In this document: one piece after another, positions 63,111-64,000 of the stretch | How positions within the stretch are numbered: position 1 is the stretch's first letter | Layout of the letters: each line of letters opens with the position of its first letter | NCBI GenBank assembly: GCA_052171895.1 | Contig: JBQMRN010000003.1 | Span: forward strand, 204,360 to 268,359 | Origin: Arsenophonus sp052171895 | GTDB lineage: Bacteria; Pseudomonadota; Gammaproteobacteria; Enterobacterales; Enterobacteriaceae | Direction: 5' to 3' | Length of the DNA stretch: 64,000 nt | The notes under the pieces: model-generated | What the model was told of the DNA's origin: nothing | Seen by the model: the letters and a program-made list of their open reading frames with translations, nothing else | Databases searched by the model: none | Made by a program: the position numbers and the translations under genes

Positions 63111-63657
63111 AATAATTTCTTGATTAATTAGCTAATTAATTAATAAAATTTTTAAAAAGTATAAATACTCTTTAATAGTATATAGATTTAATCTAAACAT
63201 ACAGCTTTAGTAAAATTTAATGAAAGATCTGAATTATTATTAATAATAATTACTATTTTTGCGAAATGCTTTGAGAAAAATAATTAATAAAAATATTTAT
63301 AAATATTTTTATGAATGGAATAAATAGATGATTTATTAAAATCATCTATGTATGCTATTTATTATAGCTTCTTTTATTTTAATTTAAGTCTACTATTGTT
63401 GAATTTTTTATTATTAATTGTATTAAATATAAACTCATCAATAACGGAAAGCATGCAATCTCCTAATTGGCTTAAATTAATTTTACGTAGGGAAATTAAA
63501 GGAGTTAATTCAAAATTAAAAGGTAGAATGAAGCATATTATATTAAATGACCAAAGCTTTTAGTTAATAACGAAACTTACGATTAATTTTTTGCGTTATG
63601 GAAACATTGGTCAAATTATCTTTATTTACCGATAGACAAAAATCATTTGCTTTCTTT
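63111..63657. other. AT-rich stretch upstream of gmk
   Basis: No gene recognised. A 71-codon plus-strand frame at 63348-63563 encodes a hydrophobic start (MYAIYYSFFYFNLSLLLLNF) and a basic end; it has no family match that I know and may be chance in AT-rich sequence. Confidence 0.4.
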
Positions 63658-64000
63658 AAGTTATTAGCAAATTTTGTGTATGAGAGTCAGGTTCTGCTGT
63701 GATGTTTCCTAAATCTGTTCTTCATTCTTAAATTAGACCTTGTTTAGAACTAGTGTCAAAAAGCAGGTAAATCCTATTAGCCGATTCCAGCTTTTCTTAG
63801 CAGACTGTAGCAGTTTAAATAGCATAAAATGGTTGCTTTTCTCGAACCACAGTTCTTTGCATCTCGGGCTTCGTAGCCCTCAGTGTCGAAAAGCCAATTC
63901 AATCTCAGATTTGTCCTTCTTATTTTGAGGCCCAGTGCGCTGATGGGAAGTCGTAGAATGCCAGCAGTTCTTCTCAATCTTTCTCCAGCGCCTTCATCGC
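63658..64000 (-). mobile_element. IS256-family element, decayed copy 9 (cut by window end)
   Basis: Starts with the inverted repeat AAGTTATTAGCAAATTTTG and continues into the transposase C-terminal region on the minus strand, including the ESAF-type and KNCGSRK regions, until the window ends. Confidence 0.85.

Noticed and set aside
63348..63563. 71-codon plus-strand frame upstream of gmk
   Set aside because: No known match and composition typical of chance frames in AT-rich DNA; mentioned only in the intergenic entry.
1..64000. CRISPR array
   Set aside because: The many repeats are long, dispersed IS copies; no regular short repeat-spacer array is present.
1..64000. tRNA or rRNA genes
   Set aside because: I scanned the intergenic stretches and found no cloverleaf or rRNA sequence I could support; a tRNA scan would settle it.

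Overview
The window is AT-rich DNA from a gammaproteobacterium of the order Enterobacterales. Nearly every intact gene has a close E. coli counterpart of almost equal length, and several blocks keep E. coli gene order: pdhR-aceE-aceF-lpdA, moa-ybhL, ybhS-ybhR, zapA/ygfB-pepP-ubiH-ubiI-gcvT, prfB-lysS and gmk-rpoZ-spoT-trmH. Between about 17 retained housekeeping genes lie dead genes full of stops and frameshifts, plus many degenerate insertion sequences. This is how a host-restricted insect symbiont in mid-reduction looks. An Arsenophonus-like (Morganellaceae) bacterium is my best guess from composition, the bactofilin and the IS load, but that is inference.

Layout. 1-8.3 kb: decayed IS256-like copy, then the pyruvate dehydrogenase locus on the minus strand with aceE and aceF intact but lpdA (E3) and pdhR (repressor) dead. 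8.5-13.0 kb: a pile of IS1595-, IS256- and IS91-type remnants. 13.2-16.0 kb: prlC (broken once, in a run of ten A) and rsmJ, stop touching start. 16.2-22.6 kb: galU between IS256 copies, the second of which carries an inserted IS91-type element. 22.6-26.9 kb: a dead sugar-nucleotide cluster (wbpA, wbpB, wbpD, wbpE, wzx-like). 27.8-30.4 kb: dead moaA, moaC, moaD, moaE followed by intact ybhL. 30.4-33.7 kb: dead ybhR and ybhS, then IS remnants. 33.75-36.6 kb: a bactofilin, 1.6 kb of unassigned debris and zapA. 36.8-43.4 kb: dead ygfB and pepP, intact ubiH and ubiI, dead gcvT. 43.4-45.65 kb: IS pile. 46.1-49.6 kb: prfB, lysS, queH. 49.9-53.8 kb: IS256 copy, pfkA, dead glpD. 54.1-59.95 kb: IS256 copy, dead invasin/intimin-like adhesin, and a second type of IS256 element split by an IS1595 copy and flanked by inverted repeats. 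59.95-63.1 kb: trmH stub, spoT, rpoZ, gmk. The window ends in another IS256 copy.

The survivors cover core needs: pyruvate oxidation (aceEF), glycolysis (pfkA), ubiquinone (ubiH, ubiI), translation (prfB, lysS, rsmJ, queH), stringent response and transcription (spoT, rpoZ), nucleotides (gmk), envelope and division (galU, zapA, bactofilin, ybhL). Lost here are molybdopterin synthesis, aminouronate sugar synthesis, glycine cleavage, glycerol-3-phosphate oxidation, a surface adhesin and an ABC exporter. I saw no rRNA, tRNA or CRISPR array. The observations most worth checking are a UAA in place of UGA at the prfB recoding site, a possible slippage-rescued prlC, and a pyruvate dehydrogenase locus whose E3 gene is dead.
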